Both the position numbers and the translations under genes were made by a program. A stretch of DNA of 64,000 nucleotides from Natrialba taiwanensis DSM 12281 (GTDB lineage: Archaea; Halobacteriota; Halobacteria; Halobacteriales; Natrialbaceae): assembly GCF_000337595.1 (NCBI RefSeq), contig NZ_AOIL01000042.1, positions 74,805-138,804 on the forward strand, in the 5' to 3' direction. The notes under the pieces are model-generated. The model ran no database searches and had not been told where the DNA came from. It was given only the letters and a program-made list of their open reading frames with translations. Within the stretch, counting starts at the first letter, position 1; each line of letters opens with the position of its first letter. Below are positions 63,922 to 64,000 of this stretch, one piece after another.

Positions 63922-64000
63922 CTCGAAATTATCTAAGTGTTCAACTCCTAGCGGTTCAGGGGGTTGAAACGCCCGAAAATCCAATTCTCGGTTTCGGTAT

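Noticed and set aside
1..64000. CRISPR array, transposases, cdc6/orc1-type origin
   Set aside because: No array of regularly spaced direct repeats, no transposase motifs and no replication initiator gene were found in the window.

Overview
The window is a GC-rich chromosomal segment of a haloarchaeon (class Halobacteria). The evidence is the strongly acidic proteins, Tat-type lipoproteins with twin arginines and a lipobox, leaderless genes with A/T-rich boxes about 25-30 bases before the start, a complete archaeal S10/spc ribosomal-protein operon, Cdc48-type AAA ATPase, Cbf5, EMC3-type insertase and haloarchaea-only families (DUF4330, HalOD1, DUF2240, DUF7289-like). The level below class (a Natrialba/Natrinema-like genus) is only a guess.

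Layout. 1-4.4 kb: the 3' end of a coiled-coil/HTH-like protein, a repeat-bearing membrane protein beside a DUF4330 protein, a Tat lipoprotein and a small secreted protein. 4.8-7.5 kb: two divergent secreted Gln/Asn-repeat proteins flanking a 618-base AT-rich intergenic region; they share a motif resembling curlin repeats, and this is the most unusual locus here. 7.8-11.7 kb: larC (nickel-pincer cofactor) with a His-rich insert, and cdc48. 12.0-14.1 kb: a Ser-rich membrane protein, a DMT exporter and a DUF7344-type regulator. 14.3-20.6 kb: a five-gene peptide/nickel-class ABC importer operon, read leftward. 20.8-25.9 kb: an RNase H-like protein, DUF2240, then a module of Kht/Kef-type cation:proton antiporter, its RCK-type regulator, methylglyoxal synthase and a divergent glyoxalase-fold protein. 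26-36 kb: mixed housekeeping genes (degenerate Nudix-like protein, zinc ribbons, pyrF, GTPBP1-like GTPase, HAD phosphatase, mch, HMA copper-chaperone domain, thiamine-binding protein, HalOD1 protein) and tRNA-Gly(GCC) with a duplicated 3' end.

36.6-51.3 kb: one long rightward operon: SPOUT methyltransferase, L3, L4, L23, L2, S19, L22, S3, L29, RNase P Rpp29, S17, L14, L24, S4e, L5, S14, S8, L6, L32e, L19e, L18, S5, L30, L15, secY. Genes mostly overlap by 1-8 bases. It ends at a T-rich terminator. 51.6-58.7 kb: a large anchored extracellular protein and an aa3-type cytochrome oxidase cluster (subunit IV, I+III fusion, II) on the other strand. 58.7-63.6 kb: the usual downstream genes adk, EMC3-like, cmk and cbf5, interrupted by a leftward pilin-like gene. 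tRNA-Pro(GGG) closes the window.

Themes: translation and membrane-protein biogenesis (ribosome, SecY, EMC3, Rpp29, Cbf5, Cmk, Adk); respiration (cox); methylglyoxal handling; and cell-surface structures (curlin-like pair, pilin-like protein, anchored protein). No CRISPR array, transposase, rRNA or replication origin was seen.
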